From the NCBI GenBank assembly GCA_015057515.1, contig SVED01000011.1, forward strand, positions 1 to 40,755: a stretch of DNA of 40,755 bases. The letters are read 5' to 3'. Position 1 is the stretch's first letter, and each line of letters begins with the position of its first letter. The notes below the pieces were generated by a model that ran no database searches, was not told the origin of the DNA, and was given only the letters and a program-made list of their open reading frames with translations. The translations under genes and the position numbers were made by a program. Source of the DNA: Lachnospiraceae bacterium (GTDB lineage Bacteria; Bacillota; Clostridia; Lachnospirales; Lachnospiraceae). This document shows positions 1 to 7,940 of the stretch, piece after piece.

Positions 1-72
1 TCCAACTAATGATAATGACATAAGAGCTGAAAGAGATACGATAGCAATTATTTTCTTTGTAAGCTTCTTCAT
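1..72 (-). CDS. secreted or lipoprotein, N-terminal fragment
   Basis: Reading the minus strand from the ATG at 70-72 gives 24 residues before the window ends: MKKLTKKIIAIVSLSALMSL then SLVG. Two lysine clusters followed by a long hydrophobic run are a signal peptide, so the protein is exported. A strong ribosome site (AGGAGG, on the plus strand CCTCCT at 81-86) sits at the right distance. The mature protein is outside the window, so its function cannot be stated. It has its own promoter and is divergent from the pantothenate operon. Confidence 0.7.
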   Translation of the reverse strand, partial: MKKLTKKIIAIVSLSALMSLSLVG

Positions 73-103
73 ATATAAACCCTCCTAAAAATGTTTTCAT
101 CTT

Positions 104-132
104 TTTATACCATTTATATATTAAATAGTCAA
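104..132 (-). promoter_or_regulatory. sigma-A-type promoter of the left-edge secreted protein
   Basis: On the minus strand TTGACT (127-132) is followed after 17 bases by TATAAA (104-109), with a TG one base upstream of the -10. It is correctly placed about 30 bases ahead of the start codon at 72. The rest of 133-359 holds AT-rich DNA, a 6-bp inverted repeat followed by T residues (190-207) and no convincing plus-strand -35/-10 pair, so the pan operon promoter is not assigned. Confidence 0.65.
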
Positions 133-359
133 GGTTGTGAGCATCTTTTTTTGTCGGAAAATGACGTATAATAGATAGTCTATAATTCATGTACTGCATA
201 AAGTACAATTTTTTTAATGGGTTTTATTTACAAATTTATTTGCAAATGGTATATTTCACTTGGATGGTATTCGAGAGAAACTATACCAGAATTTAATATG
301 CATCTATATATTTTCAGCTCTTATGGCTTATGTACATATGCTATAAGGAGGGTGATAGT

Positions 360-1238
360 ATGAAGATTGGATTTATTGGTGCCGGGAAGATGGGTTTTAC
401 TCTAGGCAAACACCTAAAGCTATATGAGGAGAAGCTTGCGGACAAGGATGGCAATAAGCTGTACCAGATTGTAGGCTATTATAGCAAAAGCGTGGCAAGT
501 TCTAATTGTGCGGCGAAATTTACTGATACACATTACTATGAAAGTATAAAAGAGCTGGTTCAATGTTGCGATGCTATTATATTGACTGTTCCTGATGGGG
601 CTATCGGTGAAGTTGTAAATCAACTTACTACATTAGATGGTCTTTTGGAAGGTAAGATTTTATGTCATACAAGTGGGGCTCTATCCTCACAGATATTTTC
701 TGGTATAGGTAATCAGGTTTATGGTTACTCCATACATCCCATATATGCAGTCAGTTCTAAGACTGAGTCGTATATTAATTTTTCACAAGCATTTATTACA
801 ATTGAAGGACATGGCAAATATATCAAGCAATTGGGCGATATTTTTACGAATATTGGTCATAAAGTTAAAGTTATTTCTTCTGACAATAAGGTAAAATATC
901 ACAGTGGAGCTGTCTTTGCCAGCAATTTAGTTATAGGTCTTTTTAAGATGGCAACAGATATTTTGGGTCAGTGTGGTTTTTCTGAGGAAGAAGCTATGAT
1001 GGCTTTAAAGCCTTTGTTTATAAATAATTCAAAAAAATTATATGAGTCTAACCCTGAGGAGGCTATGACGGGTCCTATAGAGCGGGGGGATGATTATACG
1101 ATAAATAAACATTTACAAACACTGGATGAGAGATATAAGACTGTATACAAAATTCTTTCAAGAGAGCTTGTAGATATTGCTTCAAAAAAGAATGAGAAAG
1201 ACTATGATAGGATTCTTGAGTTATTGGAAGAAATGTAG
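360..1238 (+). CDS. panG: PanG-type ketopantoate reductase (Rossmann/DUF2520 protein)
   Basis: A 292-residue protein that starts MKIGFIGAGKMG, a classic GxGxxG NAD(P)-binding turn, followed by a second helical domain (about residues 165-285) of the DUF2520 type. The ATG at 360 is chosen over an upstream in-frame ATG because AAGGAGGGTG sits just ahead of it. Proteins with this pair of domains include PanG, the alternative ketopantoate reductase described in Francisella, which reduces 2-dehydropantoate to pantoate with NADPH. It heads a run of panB, panC, panD and coaBC, and no panE is present; that gene order is the main support for the role. The domain family is seen in the sequence; the PanG function is inferred from context. 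Confidence 0.75.
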   Translation: MKIGFIGAGKMGFTLGKHLKLYEEKLADKDGNKLYQIVGYYSKSVASSNCAAKFTDTHYYESIKELVQCCDAIILTVPDGAIGEVVNQLTTLDGLLEGKILCHTSGALSSQIFSGIGNQVYGYSIHPIYAVSSKTESYINFSQAFITIEGHGKYIKQLGDIFTNIGHKVKVISSDNKVKYHSGAVFASNLVIGLFKMATDILGQCGFSEEEAMMALKPLFINNSKKLYESNPEEAMTGPIERGDDYTINKHLQTLDERYKTVYKILSRELVDIASKKNEKDYDRILELLEEM

Positions 1239-1259
1239 GGAATATGAACTTTATTTTAT

Positions 1260-1277
1260 TAAACATATATATGTTTA
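1260..1277. repeat. perfect 18-bp palindrome between panG and panB
   Basis: TAAACATATATATGTTTA reads identically on both strands. It lies in the 53-base gap between panG and panB, directly before the panB ribosome site. It could be an operator or a small RNA hairpin; AT-rich DNA makes chance a real alternative. Confidence 0.5.
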
Positions 1278-1291
1278 GATAGGAGGTAGCT

Positions 1292-2119
1292 ATGAAAAAG
1301 ACAGTGGTTACATTTGCAAAGGCAAAGCAGGAAGGTACAAAACTCACAATGCTCACAGCTTATGATTACTCAACAGCTAAGCTTATTGATGAGGCTGGTG
1401 TAGATTCGATTTTAGTAGGTGATTCTTTGGGAAATGTTATCCTTGGCTATGAGGATACATTGTCAGTTACTATGGAAGATATGATACATCATGGTGCGGC
1501 GGTGGCCAGAGGTGCCAAGGAAGCACTTGTGGTTATAGATATGCCATTTATGTCATACCAAACTTCTGTATATGACGCAGTAGTAAATGCAGGAAGACTT
1601 ATGAAGGAAGGGCGTGCTCAGGCTGTTAAGCTAGAGGGAGGTAGTGAAGTAGCACCTCAGATTAAGGCTATAACAGCGGCTGGAATACCGGTTATGGCTC
1701 ACATTGGTCTCACTCCACAGAGTATAAATGCTTTCGGCGGATTCAAGGTTCAAGGAAAAACTGAGGCTGCAGCAAAAAAACTTTTAGAGGATGCTTTTGC
1801 AGTTCAAGAAGCAGGTGCATTTGCAGTTGTTCTTGAGTGTGTTCCTGATAAACTGGCAAAGCTTGTTACTGATAAGCTGGATATTCCAACCATAGGTATT
1901 GGTGCTGGAGCAGACTGTGACGGTCAGGTTCTTGTGTATGCGGATATGCTGGGTATGTTTAGTGATTTTACTCCAAAGTTTGTAAAGCGTTTTGCGGAAA
2001 CTGGAAAACTTATGACAGAGGCATTCAAACAATACAATGATCAGGTTAAGTCGGGAGTATACCCTACTAAAGAGCATACCTATGCAATAGATGACGAAGT
2101 AATTGAAAAGTTATATTAA
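1292..2119 (+). CDS. panB: 3-methyl-2-oxobutanoate hydroxymethyltransferase
   Basis: PanB adds a hydroxymethyl group from 5,10-methylene-tetrahydrofolate to 2-oxoisovalerate to make ketopantoate, the first committed step to pantothenate. The 275-residue length fits the family. Visible signatures are the early [20 protein letters not shown] segment, the metal-binding VGDSLGN loop (residues about 43-49), the LEGG segment near residue 115, AHIGLTPQS near 137 and the GIGAG loop near 204. AGGAGG precedes the ATG. It lies 53 bases after panG and 95 before panC, all in one direction with no terminator between, so it is read as an operon member. Confidence 0.97.
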   Translation: MKKTVVTFAKAKQEGTKLTMLTAYDYSTAKLIDEAGVDSILVGDSLGNVILGYEDTLSVTMEDMIHHGAAVARGAKEALVVIDMPFMSYQTSVYDAVVNAGRLMKEGRAQAVKLEGGSEVAPQIKAITAAGIPVMAHIGLTPQSINAFGGFKVQGKTEAAAKKLLEDAFAVQEAGAFAVVLECVPDKLAKLVTDKLDIPTIGIGAGADCDGQVLVYADMLGMFSDFTPKFVKRFAETGKLMTEAFKQYNDQVKSGVYPTKEHTYAIDDEVIEKLY

Positions 2120-2214
2120 TTTAGTTGTTATCTGACTATGAATATTAGATTTACTCAAAAAATATGAGGTTATAGTAAAATAAGTTAGGAAATGTATCCT
2201 ACAGGAGGAGAAGA

Positions 2215-3063
2215 ATGAATATAGTATCAACTAAGCAGGAAGTTAGAAATCAGGTTAAAGCATGGAGAAAGGAAGGCCTTAGTGTTGGATTTGTACCAAC
2301 TATGGGATATCTTCATGAAGGCCATGAAAGTTTGGTAAAAAGAGCGGTGGCTGAAAATGATCGAGTTGTGGTAAGTATTTTCGTAAATCCTATGCAGTTT
2401 GGTCCAAAGGAGGACCTTGCTACATATCCAAGAGACCTTGAAGCAGATTCTAAGCTTTGTGAGGCAGCTGGTGCGGCGCTTATATTTCATCCGGAGCCAG
2501 AAGAAATGTATGAGGATACTTTTTGCTCCTACGTTGATATGAACGGTCTTACCAACGCACTGTGTGGTTTATCCAGACCGGTTCATTTTAGAGGTGTATG
2601 CACGGTAGTAAATAAACTATTTAATATAGTTATGCCTGATAAGGCATATTTTGGAGAAAAGGATGCCCAGCAGCTGGCTGTAGTTAAGCGTATGGTAAAG
2701 GATCTTGATATGGACATTGAGATAGTAGGTTGTCCTATTATAAGAGAAGAGGATGGTCTTGCAAAAAGCTCCAGAAACACATACCTCTCTAAGGAGGGCA
2801 GACAGCAGGCTTTAGTATTATCCAAGGCTATATTTGCAGGAAAAGATATGGTGGAAAAGGGTGAAAGAAATCCAGAGGTAGTTAAGAAGGCAATGCTTGA
2901 TATTATTAATTCTGCACCTATGGCTAGGGTTGATTACGTTGAGATAGTAGACGTGGCTACAATGAAAAATGTAGATGTCATTACAGGCGAAATCCTTTGC
3001 GCTATTGCGGTTTATATTGGGGATGAAGCTAGACTTATTGACAATTTTATGATAAGTGTTTAG
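2215..3063 (+). CDS. panC: pantothenate synthetase (pantoate-beta-alanine ligase)
   Basis: PanC joins pantoate to beta-alanine using ATP through a pantoyl-adenylate. The protein has 282 residues, the usual length. The class-I-synthetase-like ATP site is visible: PTMGYLHEGH with its HxGH signature at about residues 28-37, FVNPMQFGP near 59-67, and the KMSKS-like GLAKSSRN loop near residue 182. AGGAGG lies 6 bases before the ATG. It receives pantoate from PanG and beta-alanine from PanD, encoded on either side. Confidence 0.97.
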   Translation: MNIVSTKQEVRNQVKAWRKEGLSVGFVPTMGYLHEGHESLVKRAVAENDRVVVSIFVNPMQFGPKEDLATYPRDLEADSKLCEAAGAALIFHPEPEEMYEDTFCSYVDMNGLTNALCGLSRPVHFRGVCTVVNKLFNIVMPDKAYFGEKDAQQLAVVKRMVKDLDMDIEIVGCPIIREEDGLAKSSRNTYLSKEGRQQALVLSKAIFAGKDMVEKGERNPEVVKKAMLDIINSAPMARVDYVEIVDVATMKNVDVITGEILCAIAVYIGDEARLIDNFMISV

Positions 3064-3129
3064 CCGTCGTTAATGCATAAATGAAATAAATTTAAAATGC
3101 CAGGCACATATAAACGGAGGAAGTACAAG

Positions 3130-3519
3130 ATGTTATTAAATGTTTTAAAAAGCAAAATTCACAGAGCTACAGTAGTTCAGGCAGAGTTGAATTATGTGGG
3201 GAGTATAACCATAGATGAAGAGCTTATGGAAGCCAGTGGCATCTATGAGTATGAAAAGGTTCAGATTGTAGATGTGGATAACGGAAATAGATTTGAAACT
3301 TACGTTATTGCTGGAAAAAGAGGTAGTGGTATGATATGCTTAAATGGTGCAGCAGCAAGACAGGTTTCAGTAGGAGATAAGGTGATTATTATGTGTTATG
3401 CACAGATGACTCCTGAGGAATATGAGATAAACAAACCAAAGGTAGTCTTTGTGGATGATAACAACAAAATAAATAGAATCACCAACTATGAGAAACATGG
3501 TCTGCTGTCAGATATGTGA
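3130..3519 (+). CDS. panD: aspartate 1-decarboxylase
   Basis: PanD decarboxylates L-aspartate to beta-alanine. From the ATG at 3130 the protein has 129 residues and carries the self-cleavage site Gly24-Ser25 ([10 protein letters not shown]), whose serine becomes the pyruvoyl cofactor. This start is preferred to the ATG at 3097 because CGGAGGAAG lies just upstream of it and because it places the cleavage site at the canonical position. It shares the operon with panB and panC and supplies the beta-alanine used by PanC. Confidence 0.95.
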   Translation: MLLNVLKSKIHRATVVQAELNYVGSITIDEELMEASGIYEYEKVQIVDVDNGNRFETYVIAGKRGSGMICLNGAAARQVSVGDKVIIMCYAQMTPEEYEINKPKVVFVDDNNKINRITNYEKHGLLSDM

Positions 3520-3598
3520 TTACACTAGCAGTTATTTTGATTTGAGTGTGACTGATATAATGATAGTGCATTTTGGCAAAGTTCATTAGGAGGATACT

Positions 3599-4789
3599 AT
3601 GTTAAAGAATAAAAGAATAATTCTTGGAATCAGTGGTGGTATAGCAGCTTACAAGATGGCAAATGTGGCCAGTATGTTAGTTAAGCTTGGCGCGGACGTT
3701 CATGTTATTATGACCGAGGCGGCAACACATTTTATTACACCTCAGACTTTTGAAGTTTTAACAAAAAACAAATGTTATGTAGATATATTTGAGAGAGATG
3801 GAAATATACATGTTCCCCATGTGACATTGGCAACAACAGCAGATGCTTTTTTAATTGCCCCTGCAACAGCAGATGTAGTTGGCAAAATTGCAAATGGAAT
3901 AGCAGATGATATGCTTACAAGCACTATTTTGCCAGCTCTTTGTCCTGTTATTATTGCTCCATCCATGAATGTTCATATGTATGAGAACAAAATTGTTCAG
4001 AGCAATATTGATAAATTGAAGTCATTTGGGTACGAGATAATTGAGGCGGCTTCGGGATATCTTGCATGTGGAGATGTTGGAAAAGGAAAACTCCCATCAG
4101 AGGAAATTTTGGTGGATTACATTTTAAAGGCATGTGCTAAGGAAAAGGATCTTGCGGGTAAAAATATTCTTGTTACTGCGGGTCCAACCAAAGAGTCTAT
4201 TGACCCTGTCAGGTATATAACTAATCATTCTACCGGCAAGATGGGCTATGCTATTGCAAAGATGGCAATGTTAAGAGGTGCAAATGTTACTTTAGTTACC
4301 GGGGAGACCAATATAACACCACCATCCTTTGTTGATGTGGTAAAGGTTATATCTGCTAAGGATATGTATGAAGCGGTTACAAGTAGAAGAGATAGTCAGG
4401 ATATTATCATCAAATCAGCTGCAGTAGCGGATTATCGTCCGATTAACGTAGCGGAAGACAAAATTAAAAAATCTGATGGTGATATGAGCATTCCGTTAGA
4501 GAGAACAGATGATATACTTGCTTACCTTGGAGCAAACAAAAAGCCGGGGCAGTTTATATGTGGTTTTTCTATGGAAACTCAAAATATGCTAGAAAATTCA
4601 AGGGCAAAGCTTGTGAAAAAGAATGTGGATATGATAGCAGCCAACAATCTAAAACAAGAGGGAGCGGGCTTTGGTACTGATACCAACATAATTACACTAA
4701 TTACCAAGGATGAAGTAGTTGAACTTCCGATGCTTAGCAAAGATGCTGTTGCTGACAGTATATTAGATGCAATCTTGTCCAACGTATAA
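3599..4789 (+). CDS. coaBC: bifunctional phosphopantothenoylcysteine decarboxylase / phosphopantothenate-cysteine ligase
   Basis: A 396-residue fusion that performs two consecutive steps of CoA synthesis. The N-terminal flavoprotein half (CoaC, about 1-180) shows SGGIAAYK, the catalytic-type His74 in HVPHVTLA, the PSMN motif (Asn124) and Cys157 in GYLACGDVGKGKLPS. The C-terminal half (CoaB, about 185-396) shows AGPTKESIDPVRYITNHSTG and KSAAVADYRP, the nucleotide-binding and dimer motifs. AGGAGG precedes the ATG. It is the last gene of the pan operon and takes phosphopantothenate to 4'-phosphopantetheine; a pantothenate kinase is not in the window. Confidence 0.97.
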   Translation: MLKNKRIILGISGGIAAYKMANVASMLVKLGADVHVIMTEAATHFITPQTFEVLTKNKCYVDIFERDGNIHVPHVTLATTADAFLIAPATADVVGKIANGIADDMLTSTILPALCPVIIAPSMNVHMYENKIVQSNIDKLKSFGYEIIEAASGYLACGDVGKGKLPSEEILVDYILKACAKEKDLAGKNILVTAGPTKESIDPVRYITNHSTGKMGYAIAKMAMLRGANVTLVTGETNITPPSFVDVVKVISAKDMYEAVTSRRDSQDIIIKSAAVADYRPINVAEDKIKKSDGDMSIPLERTDDILAYLGANKKPGQFICGFSMETQNMLENSRAKLVKKNVDMIAANNLKQEGAGFGTDTNIITLITKDEVVELPMLSKDAVADSILDAILSNV

Positions 4790-4825
4790 AATAAAATTTT
4801 AAGGTAATAATTAAAAATATCCTTT

Positions 4826-4860
4826 ATAAACCGAGAGAACACAAAGTCCTTTCGGTTTAT
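4826..4860 (+). terminator. hairpin ending the pan/coaBC operon
   Basis: ATAAACCGAGAG pairs with CTTTCGGTTTAT (12 bp, one G-U) across an 11-base loop. The T run after it is poor (TTGTG), so termination may be partial. Confidence 0.6.
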
Positions 4861-4895
4861 TTGTGTAAATATTGTAAATTTTAAGCATAAAGGTC

Positions 4896-4924
4896 TTGTC
4901 ATTTGCATTTATTTGGATTAAAAT
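4896..4924 (+). promoter_or_regulatory. pyrE promoter
   Basis: TTGTCA (4896-4901), 17 bases, TAAAAT (4919-4924). A perfect 12-bp palindrome, TTATCTAGATAA, covers 4924-4935, that is, the last base of the -10 through the expected start of transcription, and could be an operator. The spacing is ideal; the function is inferred. Confidence 0.6.
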
Positions 4925-4956
4925 TATCTAGATAAAAATAATATGTGAGGTGGACT

Positions 4957-5631
4957 ATGGATAGATATAAAGAAGAATTTATCGAGTTTATGATTGATTG
5001 TAACGTTTTAAAGTTTGGAGACTTTGTTACAAAGAGTGGACGTAAGACACCATTTTTTGTTAACACAGGTTTTTATAGAACAGGTGCTCAGCTTAAAAAA
5101 TTAGGTGAGTACTATGCAGAGGCTATAAAAGGCAAATTTGGACTTGATTTTGATGTGCTTTTTGGACCTGCGTATAAGGGTATACCACTTTCTGTTGCCA
5201 CAACCATGGCTATCGCAGACAAATATGATGCAGACATTAAGTATTGTTCAAACCGTAAGGAAGTTAAAGACCATGGTGATACTGGCATTTTACTGGGAAG
5301 TCCTATTGCCGACGGAGATAAGGTTGTTATTATTGAGGATGTAACAACAGCAGGTACATCTATTCAGGAGACACTTCCTATTGTTAAAGCTCAGGGAGAT
5401 GTAGAAGTTCTTGGACTAGTTGTTTCTGTAGACCGTATGGAGAGAGGACAGGGAGAAAAAAGTGCCCTTATGGAGATAGAGGAAACTTATGGTCTTAAGA
5501 CTACAGCTATAGTTACTATGGCAGAGGTAGTTGAGCACCTTTATAACAAACCATATAAGGGACAGGTTATAATTGATGACACACTTAAGGCGGCTATTGA
5601 TGCGTACTATGAGCAGTACGGTGTAAAATAA
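4957..5631 (+). CDS. pyrE: orotate phosphoribosyltransferase
   Basis: PyrE transfers ribose-5-phosphate from PRPP to orotate, giving OMP in pyrimidine synthesis. The protein of 224 residues has the PRPP-binding signature VVIIEDVTTAGTS and the KSGRKTPFFVNTG segment with its lysine near the N terminus. The ATG at 4957 is preferred to the upstream in-frame GTG at 4945 because GAGGTGG (4947-4953) is its ribosome site. No other pyr gene is next to it; it is followed 21 bases later by a tiny membrane-protein gene in the same transcript. Confidence 0.96.
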   Translation: MDRYKEEFIEFMIDCNVLKFGDFVTKSGRKTPFFVNTGFYRTGAQLKKLGEYYAEAIKGKFGLDFDVLFGPAYKGIPLSVATTMAIADKYDADIKYCSNRKEVKDHGDTGILLGSPIADGDKVVIIEDVTTAGTSIQETLPIVKAQGDVEVLGLVVSVDRMERGQGEKSALMEIEETYGLKTTAIVTMAEVVEHLYNKPYKGQVIIDDTLKAAIDAYYEQYGVK

Positions 5632-5652
5632 ATACATAGGAGGTATGTTATT

Positions 5653-5802
5653 ATGGAAAAATTGTATGGCAAATTGAATTCAGTAGGTGTTAGCAGTCTG
5701 GTAATGGGCATATTGACAGTTATTTTTGCTATTGGTGTTGGTACAGTTATGATTATAAACGGTGGCAGATTACTTGCCGGTAAGAAGGATATTATTTTCT
5801 AA
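5653..5802 (+). CDS. 49-residue single-span membrane protein
   Basis: A short ORF with a good ribosome site (AGGAGG, 11 bases before the ATG) encodes 49 residues. A polar N terminus (MEKLYGKLNSVG) is followed by a hydrophobic helix at about residues 13-35 (SSLVMGILTVIFAIGVG and onward), then INGGRLLAGKKDIIF. The positive charges after the helix suggest a cytoplasmic C terminus. It lies between pyrE and a strong terminator, so it is expressed with pyrE. I do not recognise a family. Its reading frame, ribosome site and terminator together make it likely to be real. Confidence 0.7.
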   Translation: MEKLYGKLNSVGVSSLVMGILTVIFAIGVGTVMIINGGRLLAGKKDIIF

Positions 5803-5807
5803 TACAA

Positions 5808-5830
5808 AAGGCTGTCCTACGGACGGCCTT
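5808..5830 (+). terminator. rho-independent terminator after pyrE and the small membrane gene
   Basis: AAGGCTGTCC pairs with GGACGGCCTT (10 bp, one G-U) over a TAC loop; the tail is ATTAAGATTATTTT. Confidence 0.8.
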
Positions 5831-5863
5831 ATTAAGATTATTTTGTGAGAAGTTGGGTACAAT

Positions 5864-6442
5864 ATGATAGATTATATAACTACATTTTCTAAGATTAATT
5901 TTAAACCTTTAGAGCCTATAGCTGATGATATTAGGATAGAAGATATTGCCCATTCGCTGTCTATGTTATGTAGGGCTAATGGTCATTATAGTAGCTTTTA
6001 TTCGGTTGGGGCCCATTGTCTTAATTGTTATGAAGAAGCGGTGGCGAGAAGGGAGTCTGCCAGAGTAAAAATGGCATGTCTCTTGCATGATGCTGCAGAG
6101 AGTTATATTTCAGATGTTACCCGCCCTGTAAAGCAATACTTAAAGGATTATCAGGTTATAGAGGAAAAACTATCTACAGCTATATATGAAAAGTTTATGG
6201 GTAGCCCTCTTACGGAATATGAGGCAAAGATGGTTCAAATTATAGATGATGCTATGTTGTATTATGAGTTTTTGGAGTTTGGAGCTGTTAAACTTAGTGA
6301 AGAACCTCCATATGTGGCAGCTACACCTGATTTTTATAGGGGGACAATGAAACAGGTAGAGCAGGAGTACTTAGATATATTTAATAGCATTGATTTGGAA
6401 GAAAAAAGTGAAGTGAAGGAGACAATCAAATGGATAAGATAG
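5864..6442 (+). CDS. HD-domain phosphohydrolase (YfbR-like)
   Basis: A 192-residue protein with the HD metal-binding pattern: a first His in SVGAHCLNCYEEA (about residue 49), the HD pair in ACLLHDAAESYISD (about residues 71-72), and a later Asp in QIIDDAMLYYEF (about 128). This arrangement is found in 5'-deoxynucleotidase YfbR and related phage and bacterial nucleotide hydrolases. The ribosome site is weak, but the first residues match the family start. Its last 13 bases overlap the next gene, an Lrp-type regulator, so the two are translationally linked. The substrate is not predictable; a nucleotide monophosphate is the best guess. Confidence 0.8.
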   Translation: MIDYITTFSKINFKPLEPIADDIRIEDIAHSLSMLCRANGHYSSFYSVGAHCLNCYEEAVARRESARVKMACLLHDAAESYISDVTRPVKQYLKDYQVIEEKLSTAIYEKFMGSPLTEYEAKMVQIIDDAMLYYEFLEFGAVKLSEEPPYVAATPDFYRGTMKQVEQEYLDIFNSIDLEEKSEVKETIKWIR

Positions 6443-6885
6443 ATATGAAAATACTTAGAAGCTTAAAGAAGAATGCAAGACTTACGGCATCAGCCATTAG
6501 CGAGGAGATTAACCTGTCTGTATCAGCGGTAATTGAGCGTATTAAGAAGCTTGAAACTACTGGAGTTATCAAGGGATATACTGTAGACATAGACCACACA
6601 AAGATGGGTAACAGCATGGTGGCTCTTATGGAAGTTTCTTTAAAGCATCCTGATTATTATGATGGATTTGTGAATATAGTATCAAATAACCCTAATATTT
6701 CCACTTGTTATTACCAGACAGGTAGATATGATTTTGTACTACATATCGTTACAGATTCATCAGATGGATTGGAGAGGGTGTATAAGGAAATTAAAGGATA
6801 CGAGGGCGTTTCAACTACAGAGACACATATGGTATTAAAAACAATAAAGCAGGATTCCTGTGTTCTTCCGGAGGAATTGGTATAA
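6430..6885 (+). CDS. Lrp/AsnC-family transcriptional regulator
   Basis: A 151-residue protein with an N-terminal winged helix-turn-helix beginning MDKIDMKILRSLKKNARLTA and a C-terminal RAM ligand-binding domain (about residues 62-145, with the typical YDFVLHIV strand). Members bind an amino acid or similar small ligand and act as octamers on DNA. GAAGGAGA lies before the ATG, inside the end of the HD gene, and its stop overlaps the antiporter start by one base (TAATG). It may regulate its own operon, but no clear operator is seen in the short upstream gap. Confidence 0.9.
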   Translation: MDKIDMKILRSLKKNARLTASAISEEINLSVSAVIERIKKLETTGVIKGYTVDIDHTKMGNSMVALMEVSLKHPDYYDGFVNIVSNNPNISTCYYQTGRYDFVLHIVTDSSDGLERVYKEIKGYEGVSTTETHMVLKTIKQDSCVLPEELV

Positions 6886-7928
6886 TGAAGTTAACAAAGA
6901 AAAATATTATTATAGGAATCGCAGTTGTTGCATTAGTTGTGGTTTCATATTTAGGAATTATGCCGGAGAGTACACCAGTGCTTATGGTGTTTAATTTGGC
7001 GCTTATGGTGTCTGGATTTACACTGCTCATAAAAGGTGCAGATATATTTGTTGATGGAGCATCAAAGATAGCAACTAAGTTTAATATTCCTCAGATGGTC
7101 ATTGGTCTTACTATAGTTGCATTTGGAACATCTCTTCCAGAGGCTGCGGTAAGTATTAGTGGTGCTCTTTCTGACAATGCAGGTATAACTGTTGGAAACG
7201 TGTTGGGAAGTAATATTATGAATATACTTGTGATACTTGGTGTGTCTTCATGTATAGCGGCTCTTCCTATAAAGAAAAATACACTTAGAATAGAAATTCC
7301 ATTTGTTATTGTTATAACTGTTTTGTTGCTGGTGCTTGGTATGGCTGGAGATGAGCTTACCAGGTTAGATGGTATTATTTTTATTGCTTTGCTGGCTGGT
7401 TTTATGGTTTATCTTGTGTATACTGCAAAACATGGTGAAGCTGATGATGAGACAACTGAGCTTACAGAAAAGGATACTATGCCTATCCTTATTGGATTTG
7501 TTATTATAGGTGCAGTTTGTATTGTTATAGGAAGTGATGTTACAGTTGATGCTGCCAGTTATATAGCAGCAAAGTGTGGCATGACACCAAGACTTATTGG
7601 ACTCACCGTAGTAGCATTTGGAACATCATTGCCAGAGCTTGTAACCTCGGCTACTGCTGCAAAGCGTGGAAAGGTTGATATAGCTATTGGTAATATTGTA
7701 GGAAGTAACATTTTTAACATTCTCTTTGTTGTAGGAGTGTCAGCTGTTATTACTAATATTGAGTTTGAAGTTGCATTTATTAAGGATGCTATTGTTGCTA
7801 CTGCAGCGGCGGTATTGCTTTTTGTAGCTGCGGTGAAGAATAAGAAATTATCAAGACCGGCAGGTATAATTATGCTTTTATGTTATGCTGCATATTTCGC
7901 ATATATATTAGCTATGAATTACGCTTAA
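6885..7928 (+). CDS. calcium/sodium antiporter (CaCA family, YrbG-like)
   Basis: A 347-residue integral membrane protein with the two inverted alpha repeats of cation/Ca2+ exchangers: IGLTIVAFGTSLPEAAVS (about residues 72-89) and IGLTVVAFGTSLPELVTS (about 236-253). Each is followed by a GNVLGSNI or GNIVGSNI helix. The conserved Glu in each LPE forms the ion site. About ten hydrophobic spans surround a short acidic loop (about 184-198). It starts on the stop codon of the Lrp regulator with GGAGG a few bases upstream. The ion specificity is inferred from the family. Confidence 0.93.
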   Translation: MKLTKKNIIIGIAVVALVVVSYLGIMPESTPVLMVFNLALMVSGFTLLIKGADIFVDGASKIATKFNIPQMVIGLTIVAFGTSLPEAAVSISGALSDNAGITVGNVLGSNIMNILVILGVSSCIAALPIKKNTLRIEIPFVIVITVLLLVLGMAGDELTRLDGIIFIALLAGFMVYLVYTAKHGEADDETTELTEKDTMPILIGFVIIGAVCIVIGSDVTVDAASYIAAKCGMTPRLIGLTVVAFGTSLPELVTSATAAKRGKVDIAIGNIVGSNIFNILFVVGVSAVITNIEFEVAFIKDAIVATAAAVLLFVAAVKNKKLSRPAGIIMLLCYAAYFAYILAMNYA

Positions 7929-7940
7929 ATGAGGTTTGTT

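Noticed and set aside
190-214. Terminator ahead of the pan operon
   Set aside because: A 6-bp AT-rich stem followed by T residues is too weak, and no gene upstream on the plus strand would need it.
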